A stretch of DNA of 18,036 nt from NCBI GenBank assembly GCA_009843625.1, contig VYDD01000308.1:1-18036 (forward strand), written 5' to 3'. The notes below the pieces were generated by a model. That model ran no database searches and was not told the origin of the DNA. It saw only the letters and a program-made list of their open reading frames with translations. The position numbers and the translations under genes were made by a program. How positions within the stretch are numbered: position 1 is the first letter of the stretch; every line of letters starts with the position of its first letter. The stretch comes from Gammaproteobacteria bacterium. Its GTDB lineage: Bacteria > Gemmatimonadota > Gemmatimonadetes > Longimicrobiales > Gaopeijiaceae. This document shows positions 8,501 through 16,522 of the stretch, one piece after another.

Positions 8501-9754
8501 TCACGACGACGCCTGCGAGAACCTGCGCGCGGGGGCGCCGTCCAGCCGGTCGAGCACCGCCTCGGCGATCTCGTCCTTGGGCATCAGCGGAAGCGCTTCA
8601 GCCGAGCCATCGGGAGCCAGCAGGGTCACCGCGTTCCGTTCGCCGAACGGGCCGTCACCGGGACCACGCGCGTGGTTGGCGACGATGAGGTCGAAGGCCT
8701 TGCGCTCCATCTTGCTGCGCGCGCGGGCGAGGAGTTCGTCGGTCTCCAGTGCGAAACCCACCACCCTCGCCCCCGGCTTCCGCAGCGGCATGGTGTCCAG
8801 CGCCACGTCCGGGTTGGCGGTCAGTTCCACCGACAGGGAGGCGCCTTCGCGGGCGCGCTTGATCTTGCCGGAGCGGGCGCGGGCGGGACGGTAGTCGGCC
8901 ACGGCGGCCGCGAAGATCACCACGTCCGCGTGCGGGATCGCCTCGGCCACGGCGTCCATCATCTCGCGCGCGGTGGCCACGCGGGTGCGCTGCACCCCGG
9001 GCGGGCGCGCCAGGTGGGTGGGACCGGACACCAGCGTCACGCGGGCGCCCCGCCGCCAGGCCGCGCGGGCGAGCGCGTGCCCCATCCTTCCCGACGAGCG
9101 GTTGCCGACGAAGCGCACCGGGTCGACGGGTTCCAGGGTCGGCCCGGTCGTGATCAGGACCTGCCTGCCTGCCAGGAAGGCGTCCGTCTCGAGCGCCCTT
9201 CCCACATGCTCGACGATGTCCGGGGGCTCGAGCATGCGGCCCGGTCCTTCCCCTTCCCCGAACGCCAGCGGTCCGGTCGCGGGCCCGGCGACCGCGTAGC
9301 CCAGCTCGTCCTGCACGTACGCGAGGTTGCGGGTGGTCTGCGGGTGCGCGTACATGCGGTCGTTCATTGCGGGGCAGATGACCACGGCGGCGCGCGTCGC
9401 CAGCAGGGTGGTGGTGAGCAAGTCGTCCGCCCGCCCGGCGGCCGCCCGCGCGATGAGGTCGGCGGTGGCGGGGGCCACGCAGACGGCATCGGCCTCCACG
9501 CCCAGACGGATATGCATGGCCGCCCCGTCCGCCGAGAAGAGTTCGGTCAGGACCTTGCGCCCGGTGAGCGCCTCGAAGCTGAGCGGAGTGACGAACCGGG
9601 TCGCGCCCCCGGTGAGCACGACGTCCACCTGCGCGCCCAGCCGGGTGAGGTCGCGCGCGAGCTGGACGGACTTGTAGGCGGCAATCCCACCGGCAACCCC
9701 CAGGACGATCCGGCGATCGCGCCAGGGACGCCGCGGGGCGAGCGCGCGGGACAC
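8501..9754 (-). CDS. coaBC: Bifunctional phosphopantothenoylcysteine decarboxylase / phosphopantothenate-cysteine ligase
   Basis: Catalyses two successive steps of coenzyme A synthesis: coupling of 4'-phosphopantothenate to cysteine (CoaB) and decarboxylation to phosphopantetheine (CoaC, an FMN enzyme). Residues 14 to about 188 are the CoaC part with GGIAAYK, active-site His81, APATADLIAR and PAMND (Asn131). Residues from about 194 are CoaB, with FVGNRSSGRMG (Asn218), AAAVADYRP, KIKR (297-300) and GFALETD. The clamp segment that reads ACGD..GPGRM in E. coli Dfp reads LAFGEGEGPGRM here, so Phe165 appears where the reactive Cys158 is expected. The GTG start at 9754 is supported by a perfect AGGAGG 8 nt upstream. 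It follows rpoZ after 19 nt in the common gmk-rpoZ-coaBC order. Confidence 0.96.
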   Translation of the reverse strand: MSRALAPRRPWRDRRIVLGVAGGIAAYKSVQLARDLTRLGAQVDVVLTGGATRFVTPLSFEALTGRKVLTELFSADGAAMHIRLGVEADAVCVAPATADLIARAAAGRADDLLTTTLLATRAAVVICPAMNDRMYAHPQTTRNLAYVQDELGYAVAGPATGPLAFGEGEGPGRMLEPPDIVEHVGRALETDAFLAGRQVLITTGPTLEPVDPVRFVGNRSSGRMGHALARAAWRRGARVTLVSGPTHLARPPGVQRTRVATAREMMDAVAEAIPHADVVIFAAAVADYRPARARSGKIKRAREGASLSVELTANPDVALDTMPLRKPGARVVGFALETDELLARARSKMERKAFDLIVANHARGPGDGPFGERNAVTLLAPDGSAEALPLMPKDEIAEAVLDRLDGAPARRFSQASS

Positions 9755-9762
9755 CGATCAGG

Positions 9763-9768
9763 CCTCCT
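9763..9768 (-). promoter_or_regulatory. Ribosome-binding site fixing the coaBC GTG start
   Basis: AGGAGG on the complement, 8 nt before the GTG at 9754. This is the strongest Shine-Dalgarno match I saw in the minus-strand array, and it supports a GTG start directly after rpoZ. Confidence 0.8.
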
Positions 9769-9773
9769 CGCGG

Positions 9774-9986
9774 CTATTCCGTCCCGTGGTTCCGGAACTG
9801 CAGCCGGTACTCGATGTGGTCGGAGGTCAGCGCCTCGAGCGCCTTGGTGGTGAGCTTCTTCTCGTCCATCGGCATCGCCTCGCGGGGCATCGCGTTGAGC
9901 TCGCGGGCATACTTCGCGGCGATCAGGACGCCCAGGTACTTGCTCATGGCGGGCTCGGCGACTTCCTGGGGTGTAAACACGCGCAT
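9774..9986 (-). CDS. rpoZ: RNA polymerase omega subunit
   Basis: A 70-aa protein with the omega pattern SKYLGVLIAAKYARELN (residues 15-31) and a KKLTTKALEALTSDHIEY segment. Omega binds the beta' C-terminal region and helps RNA polymerase assembly. In many bacteria it is also part of a ppGpp-binding site, which cannot be judged here. The ATG at 9986 is preceded by a GGAGA-type ribosome-binding site. Position supports the call, because rpoZ commonly sits between gmk (22 nt upstream here) and coaBC (19 nt downstream). The N-terminus is short compared with proteobacterial omega but comparable with other phyla. Confidence 0.9.
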   Translation of the reverse strand: MRVFTPQEVAEPAMSKYLGVLIAAKYARELNAMPREAMPMDEKKLTTKALEALTSDHIEYRLQFRNHGTE

Positions 9987-10008
9987 CTGCTCTTCTCCGG
10001 AGATGTGG

Positions 10009-10671
10009 CTATTCCGATAAGATATCTAAATCCCGGGCGAGAAGTGTAGCGATCCCGCGGCGGAGCGACTCCGCCTCCTCCCTGGCGGCGCGCAACGACC
10101 CGGGTCCGCCCTGGTCTCCGCGCGCGATCGCCCGCACCGCCTCGATGGTCGCATCCAGGTCGTCGTTGACCAGCACGCGATCGAATTCCGGCACCCGCGC
10201 CAGCTCATCGCGCGCAACCCGCAGGCGGCGGGCGACCTCGTCCCGCGGCTCGGTTCCGCGTCCCGACAGCCGCGCCAGCAGCGTCTCGAGCGACGGCGGC
10301 AGCAGGAAGACGAACACGGCCGAAGGGACGTTCCCTCGCACCTGGGCGGCGCCCTGGACGTCGATGTCCAGCAGCACGCGGCGCCCGTCGCCCCCTGCCA
10401 GATTGCGCAGCGGGGTGCCGTACATCTGGTCGTGCACGCGCGCCCATTCCGCGAATTCGCCGGCATCCACCATGCGCTCGAACTCCTCCCGGGAGACGAA
10501 CTCGTAGTCCGCGCCGTCGCGCTCGCCCGGGCGGGGCCGGCGGGTGGTCGCGGAAACCGAAAAGACGAAGCGGTCCCGGTCCGCGGCCAGCGCACGGGCC
10601 ACGGTGGTCTTGCCGACCCCGGTGGGGCCCGCCAGCACGATGGGGCCGTCGCCGGGTGTCGGCGGCGTCAC
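10009..10671 (-). CDS. gmk: Guanylate kinase
   Basis: Phosphorylates GMP to GDP with ATP in purine nucleotide metabolism. The product is 220 aa. The P-loop is AGPTGVGKTT (14-23), a mild variant of the usual GPSGVGKST. The GMP-binding segment SVSATTRRPRPGERDGADYEFVS follows, then the DIDVQGA and RLSGRGTE regions of the GMP and lid domains. The C-terminus extends about 20 residues beyond the shortest homologues and is Arg/Glu/Ala-rich. The start is GTG at 10669-10671, overlapping the yicC stop as GTGA. yicC-gmk-rpoZ is a common neighbourhood, and coaBC often follows. Confidence 0.97.
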   Translation of the reverse strand: MTPPTPGDGPIVLAGPTGVGKTTVARALAADRDRFVFSVSATTRRPRPGERDGADYEFVSREEFERMVDAGEFAEWARVHDQMYGTPLRNLAGGDGRRVLLDIDVQGAAQVRGNVPSAVFVFLLPPSLETLLARLSGRGTEPRDEVARRLRVARDELARVPEFDRVLVNDDLDATIEAVRAIARGDQGGPGSLRAAREEAESLRRGIATLLARDLDILSE

Positions 10672-11555
10672 TGCACGTTCTCCAGCTGCTCGCGAATGCG
10701 CTCAACCCCGCCCTTGAGCGACAGGACCGACTCCGCCATGCGGGCGTCGTTGGCCTTGGCGCCGATGGTGTTGGCCTCCCGGTGCATCTCCTGCATGATG
10801 AAGCCCAGCCGCTTGCCGACCGGCGCTCCGCCGGCCCCCTCGAGCGTCTCCTCGAAGAGCTGCATGTGCGAGCGCAGGCGCACGATTTCCTCGTTGATGT
10901 CCCATCTCTCGGCCAGGTGCGCGATCTCGCGGGCGATCCGGTCCGGGTCCGCGGGCACATCGCCGAGCAGCTCCTGGATGGCCGCGCTCAGGCGGTCGCG
11001 CTCCCGGACGAGTCGCTCCGGGGCCCGTTCCTCCACGCGGTCGAGTTCCTCGCGCATGCCGGCCAGCACGCCCAGGAGATCCGCCTCCAACCGCTCCCCC
11101 TCCGCCCGCCGCATTCGGACCGCCGCGCGCGCGGCCTCGTCCGTCACCTCCCGCAGGTCGTCTTCGTCGATGTCGATTTCGGGACGCGCGGATTCCCTGC
11201 TCCGGACCACGCCCTTGAGCCGGATCAGCGCATCGAGCCCGATCCGGCTGTCCAGCCTCAACTCCGCGGCGAGACGCTCGAGCGATGTTGCCCAGGCGCG
11301 GGCACGCTCCACGTCCACGAGCAGCTCCGGCTCGGCGCCGTCGCCGGGATCCAGCGTGAGCGAGTAGCTGACGTGTCCCCGGGGCAGCGACTTCTTCAGC
11401 CAGCGTTCGATGCGGGCGTGATGACGCTCGCACCCGGGCGGCGTCCTGAGACGGGCGTTGAAGAAGCGGTGGTTGACCGTGCGGATCTCCGCGCGCAGGC
11501 GGCCCTGGTCCGTCTCGCGCGCGGCTTCGCCGTATCCGGTCATGCTGTGAATCAC
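10668..11555 (-). CDS. yicC: YicC family endoribonuclease
   Basis: YicC proteins are endoribonucleases linked to small-RNA and mRNA turnover in enterobacteria, and the family is widely conserved beside gmk. From the GTG at 11555 the product is 295 aa beginning V(M)-I-H-SMTGYGEA, the diagnostic N-terminus. It ends with the conserved block HREANTIGAKANDARMAE followed by a coiled-coil-like tail. The middle is helical and charged (DELDRVEERAPERLVRERDRL region). The GTG was preferred to the internal ATG at 11543 because it restores the MI.SMTGYG start and has GAGG about 8 nt upstream. The frame is open further upstream, but that part would overlap the preceding gene's end. The gap from the outer-membrane gene is 10 nt. 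Confidence 0.92.
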   Translation of the reverse strand: MIHSMTGYGEAARETDQGRLRAEIRTVNHRFFNARLRTPPGCERHHARIERWLKKSLPRGHVSYSLTLDPGDGAEPELLVDVERARAWATSLERLAAELRLDSRIGLDALIRLKGVVRSRESARPEIDIDEDDLREVTDEAARAAVRMRRAEGERLEADLLGVLAGMREELDRVEERAPERLVRERDRLSAAIQELLGDVPADPDRIAREIAHLAERWDINEEIVRLRSHMQLFEETLEGAGGAPVGKRLGFIMQEMHREANTIGAKANDARMAESVLSLKGGVERIREQLENVQ

Positions 11556-11565
11556 GCGCCCCGCC

Positions 11566-13635
11566 TCAATTCCAGAGCGTCCACTTGATCCCGTAGATGG
11601 ACCGGCCACCGGGGAGAAACCGCTCCGGGAAGTCCTGCAGTTCCCGCTCCGCGGTGAAGTTCTCGGTCAGCACGAAGAGATGGAACGTCAGGACCCGGAG
11701 TTGCAGGCGAAAGTACCAGCTCTGGTGATAGGGCACCGTGAGAAACCCGGGCGCGTTCATGTCTCCTTCGGGTTCCGCTTCTCCGGGAAGCTCATCCCCG
11801 GGATCCTCCGGCGCCAGGAAGGGCACGACCATGGGCTCGCGTCCCTCCACCCCGATCTCGGTCCAGATCTCGAAGTTCTCTGTCGCCAGGAAGGTCCTGT
11901 GGTATCCGAGCTGCCCGTTCCAGCTCTCGTCCGGCAGATAGCGCCAGTCGGGCGCATCCTTGTCCCATACCTGGTAGGACAACCCGGCGTAGAGGCCGTT
12001 GAAGTACAGGGGCACGCGCGCGCTGGCCTCGATTCCAGAGCGCTTCCCGCCCTCCTGCACCACGCCCGCGGAGTCCATAGGGAACCCGAACGGCGTGAGC
12101 CGGTCCTGCTCGAGCTCGACCCGGGCCGCCCCGAGGGACAGGCCGCGCCAGGCGAACTGCGCTCCGACGCGGGTGGAGCTCCGCTCGGTGGTGAAGGAGA
12201 CGGGAGGCCCCGCAAGCCGGGGGATCTCCGGGATGGTGTCGCGGGGATCGAACAGCCGGAAGGGAACCCCCGTCACGCCGTCCCGGGTCTCGCCGAAGAA
12301 CGAGAGGCCGAGCAGGGGCGCGGTCCACGCGCGCAGGCTTCGGAGCGAGAGATCCTCCCCGAGCCACTTCTCACGGCTCCAGTCTCCCTCGATCCCCCCC
12401 AGAAACGTGTGCACGCCGCCGGCGACCTCCAGGGTCCGCTCGGGCCACGCGTCGCCGCCCATCGATGCCCAGCGTCCCGTGGTCCACACCCCCGCACGCT
12501 CTCCGAAGGCGTGCTCGGCGGCGAGCCGGATGCCCGTCTGGCCGCGGCTCAGGGAGGCCACGGCCGAATCGGGGTTGGTTTCGTCCACGGGAGCGGTCGT
12601 GGAGGATCTTCCGGTAAACACCTCCGCGTTGACGCCGTCAAGCAGGATGGCGCGCGCGCGCAGGCTCCAGTCGCTCCTGCCGTGCTGCGCGGGCGTGTAG
12701 AGCGCGCTCGGGCGGGAGGCCGAGATGCGGCGCAGTTCCCCGCGCAGGCTTACGCGCGAGCCAAGGTGGCGGCTGTAGCGCAGCCAGCCGCCGGTCGTGG
12801 CCCCGGGCTCCCTGCGCCCGGTGCCCTCGGTGTCGAGGCGGTCCAGCGTGAACGCCAAGCTCCCTCCCAGAGAGAAGGGGTGGGAGAAGGTCGCGCGCAG
12901 CATGTTGGTCTGAAGATCCCCGGTTCCCACCTCCACCAGGGAATAGGGTCTTGGATCATCCACCTCGAGGCTGGTCAGCTCCACGCGCAGGCCGTCGGTG
13001 GAGCGGCGCACGCGCACATGCTGGAACCCGGCCAGCCCGACCTGGGCCAGATCGGGGGCGCCGGCCCTGAGCGGGACCATCTCGAAGCCGTCGATGTAGA
13101 GGCGCACGCGCCCGCCGCCACCCCCGAAGGCGGTCACGATGTTGGGGGTTCCGAAGTCGCCTCCCCTCAGCGCGACGGTCCCCGGAATCTGATCCAGAAG
13201 CTGCGCCAGAGAGAGGGCCTGGTTGCCGAGCAGCGCCTCGCGGTCCCATTCCCACACCCCGGCGGCCCATCCGCCGCGGGAGGGATCGGCGAGTTGCGGG
13301 AAGGGCTGGACGACGAGGGAGTCCGCGAGGGAATCCCCCTCGATGGGGAATCCGCCGGGAGGAGCGAATCCGCCGCCGGGGAGAGAGTCCGCGGCCAGGG
13401 AGTCGGGTACCGGCGCGAGCGAGTCGGCCGCGGCCGCGAGGGAGTCGGCCGCGGCGGTGTCGGCCGGAGGCGGAGGCACCGTGTCCGGAGGCTCCTGGGC
13501 CGCGGATCGCCCCGGAACCAGGCAGAACAGGATGGCGACGCAGATGGCGCTGGAGCGGGAGGGGCGCGGGAGGCTCCGCGGCATCGGAACGGCAACGCCC
13601 GCAGACGCTACTGCCGGTTCCGGGGGCGACGTCAC
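11566..13635 (-). CDS. TonB-plug-type outer-membrane beta-barrel protein
   Basis: A 689-aa predicted outer-membrane protein; its substrate is unknown. Residues 18-47 form a signal peptide ending SAA|Q. The next 70 or so residues are a Pro/Ala/Asp-rich low-complexity linker carrying DSL six times. Residues of about 140-250 resemble a TonB-dependent receptor plug (SLAQLLDQIPGTVALRGGDF, GRVRLYIDGFEMVPL). The rest alternates in amphipathic beta fashion, with many aromatic residues, and ends YGIKWTLWN as barrels do. I saw no clear TonB box or carboxypeptidase-like N-domain. The GTG at 13635 overlaps the aminopeptidase stop as GTGA and was chosen for that reason. The ATG at 13584 starts exactly at the signal peptide and is a fair alternative. 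A surface protein inside a housekeeping array is unusual. Confidence 0.8.
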   Translation of the reverse strand: MTSPPEPAVASAGVAVPMPRSLPRPSRSSAICVAILFCLVPGRSAAQEPPDTVPPPPADTAAADSLAAAADSLAPVPDSLAADSLPGGGFAPPGGFPIEGDSLADSLVVQPFPQLADPSRGGWAAGVWEWDREALLGNQALSLAQLLDQIPGTVALRGGDFGTPNIVTAFGGGGGRVRLYIDGFEMVPLRAGAPDLAQVGLAGFQHVRVRRSTDGLRVELTSLEVDDPRPYSLVEVGTGDLQTNMLRATFSHPFSLGGSLAFTLDRLDTEGTGRREPGATTGGWLRYSRHLGSRVSLRGELRRISASRPSALYTPAQHGRSDWSLRARAILLDGVNAEVFTGRSSTTAPVDETNPDSAVASLSRGQTGIRLAAEHAFGERAGVWTTGRWASMGGDAWPERTLEVAGGVHTFLGGIEGDWSREKWLGEDLSLRSLRAWTAPLLGLSFFGETRDGVTGVPFRLFDPRDTIPEIPRLAGPPVSFTTERSSTRVGAQFAWRGLSLGAARVELEQDRLTPFGFPMDSAGVVQEGGKRSGIEASARVPLYFNGLYAGLSYQVWDKDAPDWRYLPDESWNGQLGYHRTFLATENFEIWTEIGVEGREPMVVPFLAPEDPGDELPGEAEPEGDMNAPGFLTVPYHQSWYFRLQLRVLTFHLFVLTENFTAERELQDFPERFLPGGRSIYGIKWTLWN

Positions 13636-15122
13636 GCGGCGCGCGTCCTGACCCACTCGATGAGCAGCCGGGTCGGAGACCCGTAGCCGCCCGGCCGCTG
13701 GTAGGGCAGCTTCCCTTCCCCGTACGCGGTGCCGGCGATGTCCAGATGGGCCCATTTCGCGTCCCCCACGAACTCGCGCAGGAAGCATGCGGCCGTGATG
13801 GTGCCGGCGGGACGCCCGCCCACGTTCTTCAGATCGGCCGTGTGGCTGTCGAGCTGGCGGCGGTATTCCGGCCAGATCGGCAGCGGCCAGCAGCGCTCGC
13901 CGCTGAGGTCGCCGGCGGCGCGCAGTTCCTCGACGAGGGCGTCATCGGTCCCCAGGACCGCGGAAGCATGGTGCCCGAGCGCGATGACGCAGGCGCCGGT
14001 CAGCGTGGCGCAGTCCACGATGGCGTCCGGCTCGAAGGTGCGCGCGTACGACAGGGCGTCGGCGAGGATCAGCCTGCCTTCGGCGTCCGTATTGATCACT
14101 TCGATGGTCTTGCCCTCCCGGGACCCGATGACGTCTCCCGGCTTGACCGCGCTTCCGTTCACGAGGTTTTCGGAGCTGGGAACGATGCCCACCACGTTGA
14201 CGTCCAGGCCGAGGCGGGCGATGCCTCGCATGGCGCCCAGGACGGCGGCGCCGCCCGACATGTCGAACTTCATGTCCTCCATGCCCTTGGCCGGCTTGAG
14301 CGAGATGCCCCCCGCGTCGAAGGTCAGCCCCTTGCCCACCAGTACCAGCGGAGCATCGCCGCGGGTTCCGCCGTGATGCTCGAGCACGATCAGCCGCGGG
14401 TCCTCTGCCGAGCCCTGCGCGACGGCCAGGAGCGCCAGCATGTTCTCGTCCCGCATCTCCCGGGGCCCGAGCACCCGCACCTCGAGGCCCAGCTCCGAGG
14501 CCAGATCGCCCGCCCTGTCGGCCAGGTGGCTGGGCGTGGCCACGTTTCCGGGCCGCGACTGCAGGGTGCGCGCGAAGTTCTCCGCCTCCGCCAGGATCGC
14601 CCCCGTGCGAGCGCCTGCCCGCATCGCATCGAGGTCGGATTCCGCAGCGATCTCCACGGTCGTGACGGTGCAGGCGGGCGGATCCTTCTCGCCGGGCCGC
14701 GTCTTGAGCTCGTCGAAGCGCCAGGCCGCGAGAACGGCGCCCTCCGCCACCACCTGCCCGAACCTCTCCGGCTCGATGGAAGGGGCGCCCAGCCCGTCGA
14801 TGGTGACCCGCTCGATCCCCAGCTCGGCCGCCTTGCGCACGGCCCGCGCGGCCAGCCGCCGGACGGCCTCGGGGTTGCAGTCGGCCCGCTTCCCGGCGCC
14901 GAGCAGAAGAAGGCGCCTTGGACCGGCATCGCCGGGGTCGCCGTGGAACAGATGGCTGCTTCCGGAGCGGCCGCGAAGGTCCCCGGCAGCGCGCGCCACG
15001 GAGCGGGCCAGAACCGAATCCGGGGCGGCCAGGGGGGGAGCATCCCGCCCCTCGAACAGGAACCCCGCCAGGAGCGGCGTGTCATGGCGGCCGGACGGCC
15101 CGCGAACGACCTCTACCCGCAT
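13632..15122 (-). CDS. pepA: Leucyl aminopeptidase (M17, PepA family)
   Basis: Cytosolic two-metal aminopeptidase that trims N-terminal residues from peptides. The 496-aa protein has a variable N-terminal domain and a conserved catalytic domain. The M17 signature NTDAEGRL sits at 344-351. Metal ligands expected from the family are Lys264, Asp269, Asp287, Asp346 and Glu348, and the catalytic pair is Lys276 and Arg350. All are present, with spacing matching E. coli PepA. The ATG at 15122 has a GGAGG a few bases upstream. It begins 10 nt after icd and ends overlapping the outer-membrane gene. E. coli PepA also binds DNA, but nothing here tests that. Family membership is certain; the exact peptide preference is not. 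Confidence 0.95.
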   Translation of the reverse strand: MRVEVVRGPSGRHDTPLLAGFLFEGRDAPPLAAPDSVLARSVARAAGDLRGRSGSSHLFHGDPGDAGPRRLLLLGAGKRADCNPEAVRRLAARAVRKAAELGIERVTIDGLGAPSIEPERFGQVVAEGAVLAAWRFDELKTRPGEKDPPACTVTTVEIAAESDLDAMRAGARTGAILAEAENFARTLQSRPGNVATPSHLADRAGDLASELGLEVRVLGPREMRDENMLALLAVAQGSAEDPRLIVLEHHGGTRGDAPLVLVGKGLTFDAGGISLKPAKGMEDMKFDMSGGAAVLGAMRGIARLGLDVNVVGIVPSSENLVNGSAVKPGDVIGSREGKTIEVINTDAEGRLILADALSYARTFEPDAIVDCATLTGACVIALGHHASAVLGTDDALVEELRAAGDLSGERCWPLPIWPEYRRQLDSHTADLKNVGGRPAGTITAACFLREFVGDAKWAHLDIAGTAYGEGKLPYQRPGGYGSPTRLLIEWVRTRAA

Positions 15123-15132
15123 GTGCCTCCGC

Positions 15133-16368
15133 CTACATGTGGTCGATCACGGCCTGTCCGAAGGCCGAGGTCGACACCTTGGTCGCGCCCTCCATCTGGC
15201 GCTCCAGGTCGTACGTCACCGTCCGGGCCGCAACGGCGCCTTCCAGGCCCCGGTCGACGGCCGCCGCGGCCTCCGCCCACCCCAGGTGCTCGAGCATCAT
15301 GACCGCGGACAGGATCAGCGACCCCGGGTTGACCTTGTTCTGGCCGGCGTACTTGGGCGCCGTCCCGTGCGTGGCCTCGAAGAGGGCGACTTCGTCCCCC
15401 AGGTTCGCGCCCGGCGCCATCCCGAGGCCGCCCGCCTGCGCCGCGCACGCGTCGGACAGGTAGTCGCCGTTGAGGTTGGGCGTCACGATGACGTCGTATT
15501 CCGAAGGCCTCAGCAGCACCTGCTGGAACATGGCGTCCGCGATGCGGTCCTTGACCACGATGCGGCCAGCGGGATCCGCGCCCTCCCAGATGGCCGACTC
15601 GGGAATCGTCTCATCCCCGAAATCCCGGGCGGCGACCTCGTATCCCCAGTCGCGGAACGCTCCCTCGGTGAACTTCATGATGTTGCCCTTGTGCACCAGC
15701 GTCACCGAACTGCGTCCGCGCGCCACCGCGTAGCGCAATGCGGCGGCGACATGGCGATGGGTGCCGAACGGGCTGATCGGCTTGACCCCGATCCCGCTCC
15801 GCGGGCGCACGTTGGCGCCCATCTCGTCCACCAGGAACGAGCGCACCCTTTCCGCGCCCTCGCTGCCGGAAGCCCACTCGATGCCCGCGTAGACGTCCTC
15901 GGTGTTCTCGCGGAAAATCACCACGTCGAGCTTCTCCGGCTCGCGCATCGGCGAAGGCACCCCGGGGATGTAGCGCACCGGGCGAATGCAGGAGTAGAGA
16001 TCGAGCTGTTGGCGAAGCGTGACGTTGAGCGAGCGGATGCCCTTCCCCACCGGCGTGGTGAGCGGGCCCTTGATGGCCACCTTGAACTCGCGCAGCGCGT
16101 CGTAGGTCTCGTCGGGCAGCCACTCTCCCGTCTTCTCCTGCGCCTTCTCCCCCGCGTACACCTCCATCCACATGACCTCGCGCGAATCGCCGTACGCGTG
16201 AGCCACCGCCGCGTCGACCACGGCGCGGGTGGCGTGCCAGATGTCAGGGCCGATGCCGTCACCTTCGATGAACGGGACGATGGGCTTGTCCGGTACGTTG
16301 GCTGCGCCGTCCTGAACGGTGACGGTCTCGCCCGCGGAGGGCACCTGAGCGTACTTGTATTGTGCCAT
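15133..16368 (-). CDS. icd: NADP-dependent isocitrate dehydrogenase
   Basis: Oxidative decarboxylation of isocitrate to 2-oxoglutarate in the TCA cycle. The 411-aa protein follows the E. coli type closely. GIRSLNVTLRQ carries Ser113, the residue phosphorylated by AceK in E. coli. Arg119, Arg129, Tyr160 and Lys227 line the active site, and Asp304 is a metal ligand. NADP specificity is indicated by Lys339, Tyr340 and Val346 in HGTAPKYAGQNKVNPGS, together with Tyr386 and Arg390 in TYDLER. AceK itself is not in the window, so regulation by phosphorylation is only a possibility. The ATG at 16368 gives the normal N-terminus, but I see no strong ribosome-binding site. It is the first gene of the minus-strand array, behind a putative promoter at 16444-16472. 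Confidence 0.97.
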   Translation of the reverse strand: MAQYKYAQVPSAGETVTVQDGAANVPDKPIVPFIEGDGIGPDIWHATRAVVDAAVAHAYGDSREVMWMEVYAGEKAQEKTGEWLPDETYDALREFKVAIKGPLTTPVGKGIRSLNVTLRQQLDLYSCIRPVRYIPGVPSPMREPEKLDVVIFRENTEDVYAGIEWASGSEGAERVRSFLVDEMGANVRPRSGIGVKPISPFGTHRHVAAALRYAVARGRSSVTLVHKGNIMKFTEGAFRDWGYEVAARDFGDETIPESAIWEGADPAGRIVVKDRIADAMFQQVLLRPSEYDVIVTPNLNGDYLSDACAAQAGGLGMAPGANLGDEVALFEATHGTAPKYAGQNKVNPGSLILSAVMMLEHLGWAEAAAAVDRGLEGAVAARTVTYDLERQMEGATKVSTSAFGQAVIDHM

Positions 16369-16405
16369 GAGGCTTCAGGGGGGCTAGGATACAGGGGTAA
16401 GTTCC

Positions 16406-16423
16406 GGCGAGCCCGTTCTCGCC
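16406..16423. repeat. Inverted repeat GGCGAG-N6-CTCGCC in the icd leader
   Basis: Perfect 6-bp arms (16406-16411 and 16418-16423) around a 6-nt loop, lying between the proposed icd promoter and its ATG. In the mRNA it would form a small hairpin about 40 nt upstream of the start codon. No U-tract follows, so it is not a standard terminator. Confidence 0.45.
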
Positions 16424-16435
16424 CGGGGTTCAAGG

Positions 16436-16457
16436 ACCCGCGAAGTTTACCGCGGGT
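16436..16457. repeat. Perfect 7-bp inverted repeat enclosing the putative icd -10 box
   Basis: ACCCGCG (16436-16442) and CGCGGGT (16451-16457) are separated by the 8-nt loop AAGTTTAC. The loop holds the complement of the candidate -10 hexamer TAAACT. This is directly visible. An operator role is an inference from its position. Confidence 0.55.
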
Positions 16458-16472
16458 GTCAGGCGCTAACAA
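16444..16472 (-). promoter_or_regulatory. Candidate sigma70-type promoter for icd and the downstream array
   Basis: On the complement, TTGTTA (16472-16467) and TAAACT (16449-16444) are separated by exactly 17 nt. Each matches 4 of 6 consensus positions. The predicted transcript would start near 16437 and carry a leader of about 70 nt before the icd ATG. It is the only reasonable promoter-like pair I found in the 154-nt gap between icd and the small plus-strand gene. Confidence 0.4.
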
Positions 16473-16522
16473 GCGATTGCCGGGTTGCCAGAGAGCCCGA
16501 CCAGGGATTATGGAGAGCCGAC

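Noticed and set aside
11680..13686. Plus-strand frame of 668 codons opposite the outer-membrane protein
   Set aside because: Composition is typical of an antisense shadow, and the minus-strand frame has a signal peptide, plug motifs and a coupled start.
16484..16516. TTGCCA...GATTAT as a sigma70 promoter for the 40-aa gene
   Set aside because: The spacing is only 15 nt, and the resulting transcript would start downstream of the ribosome-binding site. Too weak to call.
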